Assembly: GCA_002724975.1 (NCBI GenBank)
Contig: PBQF01000027.1
Location: 1-7,112, forward strand
DNA length: 7,112 bases
Origin: Parcubacteria group bacterium
Lineage (GTDB): Bacteria; Patescibacteriota; Minisyncoccia; Phycocordibacterales; GCA-002724975
Direction of reading: 5' to 3'
Positions 1 to 5,765 of this stretch are shown one piece after another. How positions within the stretch are numbered: position 1 is the stretch's first letter; every line of letters starts with the position of its first letter. The notes under the pieces are model-generated. The model ran no database searches. It worked only from the letters and a program-made list of their open reading frames with translations, and was not told the DNA's origin. Both the position numbers and the translations under genes were made by a program.

Positions 1-23
1 TCATAAGGGGTACCCCCTTATGA
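1..23. repeat. Perfect 10-bp palindromic hairpin at left edge
   Basis: TCATAAGGGG (1-10) is exactly complementary to CCCCTTATGA (14-23), with a 3-base TAC loop. It lies about 25 bases from the IS21-like terminal repeats. It has no T-run on either side, so it does not look like an intrinsic terminator. It may be a small interspersed palindrome or part of the mobile element's flank. Because it touches the window edge, its real extent is unknown. Confidence 0.6.
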
Positions 24-41
24 ACTATACCTTTAACTACA

Positions 42-188
42 TTATAGGTGGTACACTTTTACGCCGCCAAGTGGTACATTTTTACTCCGGCCTTGACAGT
101 AGAAGCATAATATCCGCTCGTCCATAGGCTTGATCCCACAGATCTTTTTTAACTCAGACATGGTTTCAAATACCTTCTTCGCCGTCAT
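42..188 (-). other. 48-codon open frame running into the IS21-like repeats, unrecognised
   Basis: ATG at 188 opens a 48-codon frame (beginning MTAKKVFETM) that stops at TAA 42-44. Its last 16 or so codons are simply translation of the IS21-like repeats (ending KVYHL), so the C-terminus is not a conserved protein end. The N-terminal part (MSELKKICGIKPMDERILCFYC) is more GC-rich than its neighbours and looks coding-like, but I do not recognise it. The ATG immediately abuts, in the same frame, the TAA of the upstream stub at 189-191. It may be the start of a gene cut off by the insertion sequence, or part of the mobile element. There is no clear ribosome-binding site. Confidence 0.3.
48..89. mobile_element. 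IS21-like terminal repeats (end of an element, remnant or edge)
   Basis: Two copies of a 19-base motif occur in direct orientation with a 23-base period: GTGGTACACTTTTACGCCG at 48-66 and GTGGTACATTTTTACTCCG at 71-89, matching at 17 of 19 positions. Multiple short terminal repeats of the GGTACAnTTTTAC kind are characteristic of IS21-family ends, where the transposase IstA binds. No istA or istB coding sequence is visible, so this is either an isolated end left by deletion or the inner edge of an element continuing to the left of the window. The family call rests on motif recall rather than an alignment. Confidence 0.5.
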
Positions 189-371
189 TTACCCACCCAG
201 GTAATTATCCAGCATTCTATATTGAATTCCTCTGCTCTTTAAGGCTTCAAAAGCCAATACATCACCGGCAATATAAACTGTATTTGCATCAACACAAGAG
301 CCAAAAGTTTTCACAAATATTTCTAATTCATCATATTTATCTGTAAATGCTATCGTTTTAGATATTTTTAT
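189..371 (-). pseudogene. N-terminal stub of a surface-carbohydrate gene (about 60 codons)
   Basis: On the minus strand, codons between an in-frame TAA (375-377) and TAA (189-191) give a coherent, protein-like sequence: IKISKTIAFTDKYDELE followed by a segment containing VYIAGDVLAFEALKSRG and YRMLDNYLGG. It resembles the N-terminus of large polysaccharide-biosynthesis proteins in which a short 'vision of a carbohydrate locus' start precedes an unrelated body; that resemblance is from memory and is weak. There is no ATG, GTG or TTG at the expected start: the codon before KIS is ATA (369-371), which could be a mutated ATG. Downstream the frame ends just before foreign-looking sequence and IS21-like repeats. 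I infer a gene cut short and without a start, hence a pseudogene. It would be the last gene of the minus-strand run, 138 bases after the acyltransferase stop. Confidence 0.5.
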
Positions 372-512
372 AGCTTATTTCTAAAAAAAAATTCAGAAAA
401 TGCTCAAAATTAAATGATTGAATTTACGTAGGACTGGCTTTAAAAATAGATGTGGAATTATTTTCAACATCGAATTATTAATCTTAAACATATATGAATA
501 ATATTATCCATA

Positions 513-1595
513 TTAAATTCTTTTCAAAAGCTCTTTTATCTCTTCTACATTTTTGTTACTTAGATTATTCAGAAAGAAACGGCGGTGTTCAAATATTTTT
601 TTGCTTGACCATTCCCACCATTTTAATTCAAGTAAAAAGTCTATTGTCTTGGGAGGAAATCTTTTTTTTATTTCCCTCGCTGGGTTTCCAGCAACAATGC
701 TGTATGGAGCAACATCTTTGGTTACCACACTTCCAGCGGCTACAACCGCTCCATGATTTATCTTAACATTTTGTAAAACAATAACTCTGGTTCCAATCCA
801 GACATCAGAGCCAATCCAAATACCCTCGGTAGCTACGGGATCACAATCTTTTCCTAAAAACCCAAAAGGACCTCTCCCAAGTGAATATGTCACAACATTA
901 TTTAGTGTGTGGTTTTGACCAATTGCTATAAAATTCGAGGAAATCATAGAGAAATTTCCCAGATGAAATTTTGAAGTCACATTTAGTTTGCAATCACAGC
1001 CAATATGAGCTCCTCTGCCAATAATAACTTCATCATGATTTAAAATAACCGATCTGGCAAAAAGCCTGCTGCCATAACCAAGATGGACTTTTAAAGGATG
1101 ATTGAGTTTTATTACAGGATATTCTATTTGGCCATAGATAATTTTATCTTTTATTGGTGAATCTGGTCTATCCATGTAAATCTCATCAATTTGCAACCAT
1201 TCTTTAAAATTTTTTTCATTTTTTATAACCCAAATCCCTTCTTCATATGCTTTTATGATAAAAAAATCATTTATTGAAATTTCATAAGATGAGCGAAATC
1301 CTGAATCTATTTTAACCAATTTATCATTTTCCCTGAAATAAGGGGATAAAGCGGCATTCGTTATGTTAAACCTAAAATTTGTGATATTATTTTCTTCAAT
1401 CTTATGGACAGTTAAATTATCACATTTATTTATTATTGGCTTTATATGTTCATCAGTTATATTACTCAAAACAAATAAATGAAGTTTTACTTTTCTTTCT
1501 TTTAAGCAATTGATTTTTTTAAAAAATAAATTGTTTAAAGGATCTATATTCTTATTCAAATATAATAATATAACGTTATCAAATAATCTTTCCAT
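513..1595 (-). CDS. CatB-like hexapeptide-repeat acyltransferase with extra N-terminal domain
   Basis: The product (360 aa) has a C-terminal left-handed beta-helix O-acyltransferase domain at about residues 165-310. Hexapeptide turns are visible (IIGRGAHIGCDCKL at 191-204; IWIGSDVWIGTRVIV at 259-273), as is the closing block AAGSVVTKDVAPYSIVAGNPA (287-306). The tail with KWWEW (about 325-329) is typical of the CatB/xenobiotic acetyltransferase group. His229 in GQNHTLN is the probable catalytic histidine. Such enzymes usually move an acetyl group from acetyl-CoA to a sugar hydroxyl in the cytoplasm. Residues 1-160 are not part of that fold: CatB proteins are about 210 aa, so this is a fusion with a domain I cannot name. 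ATG 1595 is preceded by AGGG (1603-1606) with a 7-base spacer. It begins 38 bases after the pseudogene upstream, consistent with one operon, and likely decorates the surface glycan made by the locus. Confidence 0.87.
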   Translation of the reverse strand: MERLFDNVILLYLNKNIDPLNNLFFKKINCLKERKVKLHLFVLSNITDEHIKPIINKCDNLTVHKIEENNITNFRFNITNAALSPYFRENDKLVKIDSGFRSSYEISINDFFIIKAYEEGIWVIKNEKNFKEWLQIDEIYMDRPDSPIKDKIIYGQIEYPVIKLNHPLKVHLGYGSRLFARSVILNHDEVIIGRGAHIGCDCKLNVTSKFHLGNFSMISSNFIAIGQNHTLNNVVTYSLGRGPFGFLGKDCDPVATEGIWIGSDVWIGTRVIVLQNVKINHGAVVAAGSVVTKDVAPYSIVAGNPAREIKKRFPPKTIDFLLELKWWEWSSKKIFEHRRFFLNNLSNKNVEEIKELLKRI

Positions 1596-1633
1596 TTGTT
1601 TGCCCTACATACATTAATCTTTTAGTTTACAAA

Positions 1634-2278
1634 TCATCGAATAAAAACATCTTCATCTTTAGCGACCCTTTCCAGAATCATACTCGAAATTTTTTCATGT
1701 AAGAACCATTCAGTATATTGTTTCCCATCTAAAAACATTTTTTTAAGTTAAAAACCGCTAATTTCCTGATAATCCACTTCACTGTGACTGCAAGACTCAA
1801 CATAATACCTACATTTTTTGCAATAGAATACGTTTTCAAAAAAACAGGCTGAATGCCGATGTCCAGAATATCTAATAGCCTCATAGTTTGCTCAGGTTTG
1901 TAATAATCATCAAAACCCATAAGTTTTTCCCCGGCAATAAAATGGCTGCCCCAAAATTCTTTCTGCGTATAGCTATAAAAAAAGCCTTGCGGGATCCAGT
2001 ATAATGTGAACAGCTGGGAAAGACCGTAAAAAAAGTTTATTTTTTTAATGAAAATTTCTCTCAAGTACAGTTTTATAGCTTCCCATAACAATATCGGGTA
2101 AAAAACCATAAGAATTAGTTTTGTCCGATATTATAAGAGAATGTATGAGTAAACCATCAAAATGATGTTTCTCCAACGCAAACACTTGTAAATATTTATG
2201 CGCAAGGTGGTTAATATTTTATAACCGGAATAAAAAAACTAATTTTCGCCTAAAAATTTTGAGGAAACACTGATCAAG
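1634..2278 (-). pseudogene. Frameshifted pseudogene of unrecognised family in the polysaccharide operon
   Basis: Stitching frames reveals one decayed gene. Codons 2278-2222 read LDQCFLKIFRRKLVFLFRL, then TAA (2219-2221). The same frame continues at 2218-2048 with 57 coding-like codons (including AHKYLQVFALEKHHFDG and SYGFLPDIVMGSYKT) and reaches TAA at 2045-2047, which overlaps a run of seven A (2040-2046). Coding-like sequence then continues in the next frame (INFFYGLSQLF, IPQGFFYSYTQKEFWG, GEKLMGFDDYY, LLDILDIGIQP) to TAG 1729-1731. At a second A7 run (1738-1744) a -1 shift returns to the first frame for MFLDGKQYTEWFLHEKISS and ends at TGA 1634-1636. The only Met-initiated piece, 2109-1729 (126 aa), has no ribosome-binding site and starts out of frame with the evident upstream coding. 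I do not recognise the family. The compensating indels at homopolymers could be real decay or sequencing error. Confidence 0.65.
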
Positions 2279-2299
2279 TTAGGCCTTCCTATCTAACTT
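2276..2299 (+). terminator. Weak terminator-like hairpin
   Basis: AAGTTAG (2276-2282) pairs with CTAACTT (2293-2299), and five T lie at 2298-2302. This gives intrinsic-terminator geometry on the plus strand, but no plus-strand gene precedes it. It lies just before the start of the pseudogene on the opposite strand. It could belong to the repeat region that follows rather than act in termination. Confidence 0.25.
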
Positions 2300-2312
2300 T
2301 TTCAAAATTCAT

Positions 2313-2336
2313 AAAACTGTCGTCCACGACAGTTTT
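2313..2336. repeat. Perfect 11-bp hairpin with 2-base loop
   Basis: AAAACTGTCGT (2313-2323) and ACGACAGTTTT (2326-2336) are exact complements around a CC spacer. A fifth T follows at 2337, so it could end plus-strand transcripts. The A-run side lets it serve minus-strand transcripts as well, since the reverse complement also ends in TTTT. It is placed downstream of the spsF-like gene by about 200 bases and may limit read-through within the minus-strand gene run. It could equally be only a module of the surrounding repeat. Confidence 0.55.
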
Positions 2337-2514
2337 TACGGACTTTTGGGCTTGCGCCTGCCTGTGCGTTGCACACAGACAGACGGCACAACAAATAAGG
2401 AAACATTGAAATTCCTACACATGAACTTAGGTTTCTCGCTTCGCTTGAAATGACACTTTCGCCAAGCTGTAATTCCGAGGGAACGAAGCGATCAAGGAAT
2501 CTCAACATTGAAAT
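2313..2514. repeat. Dispersed hairpin-rich repeat ('SSEARNL'-type), copy 1
   Basis: This 200-base block separates spsF-like from the pseudogene and is not coding. It starts with a perfect 11-bp hairpin (2313-2336) and an imperfect hairpin (about 2356-2386, GCCTGCCTGTGC with the GCACACAGACAGAC side). It then has inverted arms: TTTCTCGCTTCGCTTGAAATGAC at 2432-2454 opposes AATTCCGAGGGAACGAAGCG at 2471-2490, followed by GGAATCTC. An 11-base direct repeat, AACATTGAAAT, occurs at 2402-2412 and 2504-2514. Minus-strand translation gives VISSEARNLSS, a spurious peptide well known from interspersed repeats in many bacterial genomes. The 68-codon open frame across it (2302-2508) is therefore not a gene. 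A related copy lies near 6761-7013. Confidence 0.7.
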
Positions 2515-2531
2515 CCATATACCTTAAATTA

Positions 2532-3278
2532 TTAGAAACTTCTTTGTTTTATATGAGAATTGATCTTCACGATTTCCTTATGCTTTCTAAAACATTTAAC
2601 AACAAATGGTAATTTAAAATCCTCTTTACGCTCTCTTAGCTTTTCATAAACCAGCCTTATTAGAGCCAAGTCCTCTGGGGAATCTATTGTCAGTCGAATG
2701 TTATTTTTATAAGCAACAGGGGCTTTCAAATATGAAATACGATATTTTTCTTGATTCTTGTATAGATGAAGCGTTACATGCTCCCTTTCCTCATGGAAGC
2801 AAACAATTTTATTCAACTTTTGTAAAAGGCTGGCAGAGAGAACTTCAACAGCCGTACCAAGTGGATATCCTTCTTCTCCACCATTAGTAGCCACGTCAGG
2901 TTCTCTTTTAAGATATAAAGCAATAGTTTTATCCATTCCTTCAACATCTGTTAATATATTGTCACCCGTAATTCGTACAACAACATCCAGTTGAAAGGCA
3001 TTGGCAGCGTCTATGTAACGAGTAAGAACATCATTTTCACTACCGGCAAATCCATCTACTTGAAGCTTTTCTGCTAATTCCAATAAAGCTGTATCTTCAT
3101 CTTGTTTTGTGGTAGCCAGAATAATTTGAGACAGGTATTTAGAAGCTTTCAAATTTCCAAGAATATGCTCTAATATTGGTTTCCCACCAACCTTCATCAA
3201 TGCTTTTCCTGGAAGGCGTTCAGATCCCATTCTTGCTTGAATTACAGCTCCGATTTTCTTTGAAAAGCTATTTTTCAA
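2532..3278 (-). CDS. spsF: SpsF-family cytidylyltransferase
   Basis: This 248-aa protein belongs to the CMP-KDO/CMP-sialate synthetase-like nucleotidyltransferase superfamily, SpsF branch. These enzymes act in the cytoplasm and transfer CMP from CTP to an acidic sugar or related substrate for polysaccharide synthesis. Visible signatures are the N-terminal nucleotide-binding loop IQARMGSERLPGKAL (13-27), the metal-binding aspartate in VVRITGDN (100-107, Asp106), GYPLGTAVEV (138-147), the REHVT segment (about 165) and the C-terminal RLTIDSPEDLALI. The length is normal and no key motif is missing. The start is TTG at 3278, chosen because AGGTGG lies 7 bases upstream and no ATG fits. It sits downstream of the IS200 remnant, so its transcription from the epimerase side may be affected. 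The exact sugar substrate cannot be read from the sequence; the symbol denotes family membership. Confidence 0.85.
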   Translation of the reverse strand: MKNSFSKKIGAVIQARMGSERLPGKALMKVGGKPILEHILGNLKASKYLSQIILATTKQDEDTALLELAEKLQVDGFAGSENDVLTRYIDAANAFQLDVVVRITGDNILTDVEGMDKTIALYLKREPDVATNGGEEGYPLGTAVEVLSASLLQKLNKIVCFHEEREHVTLHLYKNQEKYRISYLKAPVAYKNNIRLTIDSPEDLALIRLVYEKLRERKEDFKLPFVVKCFRKHKEIVKINSHIKQRSF

Positions 3279-3285
3279 ATTTTTT

Positions 3286-3291
3286 CCACCT
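3286..3291 (-). promoter_or_regulatory. Ribosome-binding site deciding the TTG start of spsF-like gene
   Basis: On the minus strand AGGTGG precedes TTG (3278-3276) with a 7-base spacer. No in-frame ATG or GTG lies nearby upstream of the conserved IQARMGS motif, so this site supports initiation at TTG. Confidence 0.6.
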
Positions 3292-3408
3292 GTTAATACA
3301 TTTCCTATTTAAAAGGCTTCGGCTTTTCTTAGCGTTCAAACATAATAAAATTATTTGCATCAGTTACTTTTAGAATTGCAAGTCAATAACCACCCCTAAA
3401 AGGGTAAA

Positions 3409-3840
3409 TTATTCCCAAATTTTGATTTGATCCATGTTTTGGTCTTTCTTCAATTACCATCTTACATGCTTACGAATTTGCTCTTCATTAAGGCCGACTA
3501 TGCTCACACAGTACCCCTTTGCCCAAAAATGTTTTTCCCAATACCGTTTCTTCAACCACAGATGTCTGTCAAACATTTTGACGGCACACTTACCTTTCAA
3601 AAAGCTCACTACCTCGGAAATCTAATACTTCGGTAGGAAAGACAGCACCAGGTGGGTATGGTCTACTCGCACATTCCTTTCTAAGATTTCCACCTTTTCC
3701 CATTCGCATAGCTGTCTGATGATTGTTCGTGTTGACTTATCAATTTCACCCTTAATAATCCTGAAACGGTATTTTGGACACCTAACTATATGATATTTGC
3801 ATTCCCATACTGCGTGCACTAACCTTTTAGAATCTCTCAT
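3409..3840 (-). pseudogene. tnpA: Decayed IS200-type Y1 HUH transposase
   Basis: TnpA of IS200/IS605 elements is a single-tyrosine HUH transposase that cuts and rejoins single-stranded DNA. ATG 3840 has a strong GGAGG with a 6-base spacer. Reading one frame through to TAA 3409-3411 (144 codons, a normal length) gives continuous homology: HAVWECKYHIVRCPKYR (9-25), the HUH region DHTHLVLS (60-67), then after a stop SEVVSFLKGK (75-84), KHFWAKGYCVS (103-113) and LNEEQIRK (117-124). Lesions are TAG at codon 73 (3622-3624), where relatives usually have Ser or Ala after PKY; Thr in the HUH middle position (normally hydrophobic); His125 where the catalytic Tyr is expected; and TAA at codon 129 (3454-3456) where a conserved Gln is expected. 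These are all substitutions, so the gene has decayed and would be inactive even if the stops were suppressed. Confidence 0.85.
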
Positions 3841-3842
3841 TT

Positions 3843-3894
3843 AATACCTCCTTTTCTCCTTTCGGGCCACCCGCTTCTATTGTAAGGAGGTATT
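3843..3894 (-). promoter_or_regulatory. Stem-loop sequestering the tnpA ribosome-binding site
   Basis: AAGGAGGTATT, which carries the tnpA ribosome-binding site (plus-strand positions 3843-3853), is perfectly complementary over 11 bp to a segment 30 bases further upstream (3884-3894). A small CGGG-CCA-CCCG hairpin (3863-3873) lies inside the loop. A 5'-UTR stem that hides the ribosome-binding site and represses translation is established for IS200 tnpA; this appears to be its counterpart. It is still perfect although the transposase is dead. Confidence 0.75.
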
Positions 3895-3938
3895 CTCTTT
3901 GTTCGATCTTAATTCACTTACTCACACGCATAGCTTGG

Positions 3939-3959
3939 ACCACCATTAAAAATGGTGGT
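3939..3959. repeat. IS200-type subterminal hairpin (tnpA-upstream end)
   Basis: Nine perfect base pairs, ACCACCATT with AATGGTGGT, around a 3-base AAA loop. Its place about 100 bases upstream of tnpA fits the left-end palindrome recognised by TnpA. It lies 24 bases after the carbamoyltransferase stop but lacks a T-run on the minus strand, so a terminator role is less likely. Confidence 0.65.
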
Positions 3960-3983
3960 TTAAGGTTTTAATTAAGCTCACAA

Positions 3984-5681
3984 TCAAACTTTGTAAACTT
4001 TATAATCCTCTATAATCAAAACATCAATACAGTTACTTAATAAGCACTTTATAGCGTCCTGGGGGGTGCAGATTATCGGTTCTTCATGCAGATTAAAACT
4101 TGTATTGATTAGTGCCTTTTCATTAGTTTTATCACAATACAATTTTACAATTTCATAATAAACCCCATTTAATTCTTTTGTAACGATTTGGGGTCTCGCG
4201 GTGCCGTCTATATGGACAACAGCTTTGTGTAATTTTTTAAATTCTTCAAAGCAGTTATAAGTTTTAGTCATAAAATTTGAACATTTATCATCCTTTGTCC
4301 AATTTTTATAACACATATGAGCATATTCGACAGGAGTAACTGGTCCAAAGGGCATGAACTCAGTTCTCTTTAAACGTTTATTCAACCAGTCATTTACCGA
4401 GTCGTCCCGAGCATGATACAAAATCGATCTTGCCCCTAACGCTCTGGGGCCATACTCCATTTTATTGCAAAAATAACCCACAACTTTCTTATTCATTAAT
4501 TCGTCAACAACCGCTTCGGCTTTTCTATTGAGTTTCTCGTATTTAATGCCCGAAGCATATGAGTGTAGACATCTCAGGATTTCATCATTACTGAATCTCG
4601 GACCCAAATAGGCAGTTGGCAAGTCGATTTTAGTTTGTCCTGAAAGTTTATAGTTGAAGTAGCAGCTGCTTCCAACAGGTAATCCCCCATCTCCCATATG
4701 TGGAAATACATAGACATTTTCAACCTCTTGCATCTCTGCCACAATTTGATTTATCTTTACATTTGAAAAAACCCCTCCAGCCAGGCATACATTTTTCACA
4801 TTAAGCTTTTTTGACTTTGTCATCCAGTATTTTACACAGTGAGAGATTATTTCTTCGCATTGTTTTTGTAAGCCAGCGGCAATATCTTCCTTTGAAAATC
4901 CGTCTAATTCCTTTTTTAAATCCTGGGACAAATTTAGATAAAAAGGCTTGTACAAACCGATATTTGCTTCAATCGAATTATTCTGCCATGTTATTAATTT
5001 TCTGAACTAAGGAAGTGTCTTTTCAGGGTTTCCAAGTGCCGCTAAGCCGACAACTTTGCCCTCATGTTTATTATGAGTAAAACCTAAATAGTTTGTAATC
5101 TGCCCATACAGGAAACCAATACTATCAAATGTCAAATGATAATCTAACTCTTCAATCCCATTTTTATCGGCATAAGACGCCGAACATGATTTTAAGTCTC
5201 CCCTGGCATCGAAGGTAAAGATAAAAGCTTCATCAAAAGGTGAGGGAGCAAATGCAGCCCATGCATGTGATTTATGATGATCCAAATAGACTATTTTATT
5301 TTTTGAAACACCGAGTTCAAACATCCATTGTTCAAATTCAAAACGAAGTTTTTCATCGCGGAACAATTCCACTTGCATCCTAGCCTTAATTATTTTAGAA
5401 CAGTTCGGATTATTTGTTAGGGCTTTAATTATCCTTTTAGTCAATTTATTAATATATTCAGAATAGTTATTTTGCTTACCGCACCAACTGTATATAAAAT
5501 AACCAATGTCATTCACTTTTAATTTTTGTTTATTTAAAAGATAATCAAGGCATTGTTGTGGCAATCCTTGATAATTTTTTTTTCTATTTAATCTTTCTTC
5601 ATTGATCGCTTCAACAAGAACACCGTCTTTCATTAAACAAACACCTGCGTCAATGGCGTTATTTATTCCAATTAGATACAT
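3984..5681 (-). pseudogene. NodU/CmcH-family O-carbamoyltransferase interrupted by an in-frame TAG
   Basis: The family (with TobZ, NodU, CmcH) transfers a carbamoyl group from carbamoyl phosphate via carbamoyl-adenylate to a sugar or antibiotic hydroxyl in the cytoplasm. It combines a Kae1-like N-terminal domain and a YrdC-like C-terminal domain. ATG 5681 starts MYLIGINNAIDAGVCL. Conserved blocks follow in one frame: NEERLNRKK (27-35), the His cluster LDHHKSHAWAAF (133-144), FDARGD (157-162), EGKVVGLAALGNPEK (207-221), LAGGVFSN (300-307), GPRALGARS (411-419) and NTSFNLHEEPI (526-536), to TGA 3984-3986. The only defect is TAG at codon 225 (5007-5009) between NPEKTLP and FRKLITWQ, in a variable linker. 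Read through, it is 565 residues, the family's normal length. The downstream half has no ribosome-binding site at its first possible start (TTG 4955). Either the enzyme is lost, the stop is suppressed, or there is a base-call error. It starts 84 bases after the epimerase. Confidence 0.85.
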
Positions 5682-5765
5682 ATTTTTTCTTCACAATTAT
5701 AAGGTCGTCTATTAGAGTTAGATCACGCAACTGGTATAATGGGAAAGTATATTTTATAAGACGAT

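Larger units (their letters stand above)
3385..3965 (-). mobile_element. IS200-type (IS200/IS605 family, tnpA only) insertion sequence remnant
   Basis: A decayed tnpA (3840-3409) is bracketed by subterminal hairpins, the hallmark of this single-strand-transposing family. At the tnpA-upstream end, ACCACCATT (3939-3947) pairs perfectly with AATGGTGGT (3951-3959). At the other end, CCCT (3394-3397) pairs with AGGG (3401-3404). IS200 elements have no terminal inverted repeats and make no target duplication, so the outer limits are approximate. The element occupies most of the gap between the carbamoyltransferase stop and the spsF-like start and is oriented with the operon. No tnpB/omega-RNA module is present. 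It cannot move by itself because its transposase is broken. Confidence 0.8.

Noticed and set aside
398..475. 25-codon minus-strand frame MLKIIPHLFLKPVL... between acyltransferase and stub
   Set aside because: Too short, no ribosome-binding site, AT-rich with composition expected by chance; the 372-512 gap otherwise shows nothing.
494..766. 90-codon plus-strand open frame (and 553-756)
   Set aside because: Both are antisense shadows of the acyltransferase, which has clear family motifs on the other strand.
2302..2508. 68-codon minus-strand open frame ending in the repeat block
   Set aside because: It translates the hairpin repeats and contains the spurious SSEARNL-type peptide, with no ribosome-binding site; not a gene.
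3309..3330. AAAAG...CTTTT hairpin upstream of spsF-like gene
   Set aside because: Only five base pairs with mismatched interior; too weak to call a terminator or regulator.
3427..3636. 69- and 63-codon plus-strand open frames
   Set aside because: They lie antisense to the 3' part of the decayed tnpA and show no family features.
4811..4955. TTG at 4955 as an independent start for the C-terminal carbamoyltransferase half
   Set aside because: There is no ribosome-binding site, and conserved-frame sequence continues upstream to the TAG, so it is the interior of one gene.
5682..5765. Possible promoter (TATAAT-like bases) between epimerase and carbamoyltransferase
   Set aside because: No -35 element at a proper distance on either strand; AT-rich sequence gives such matches by chance.
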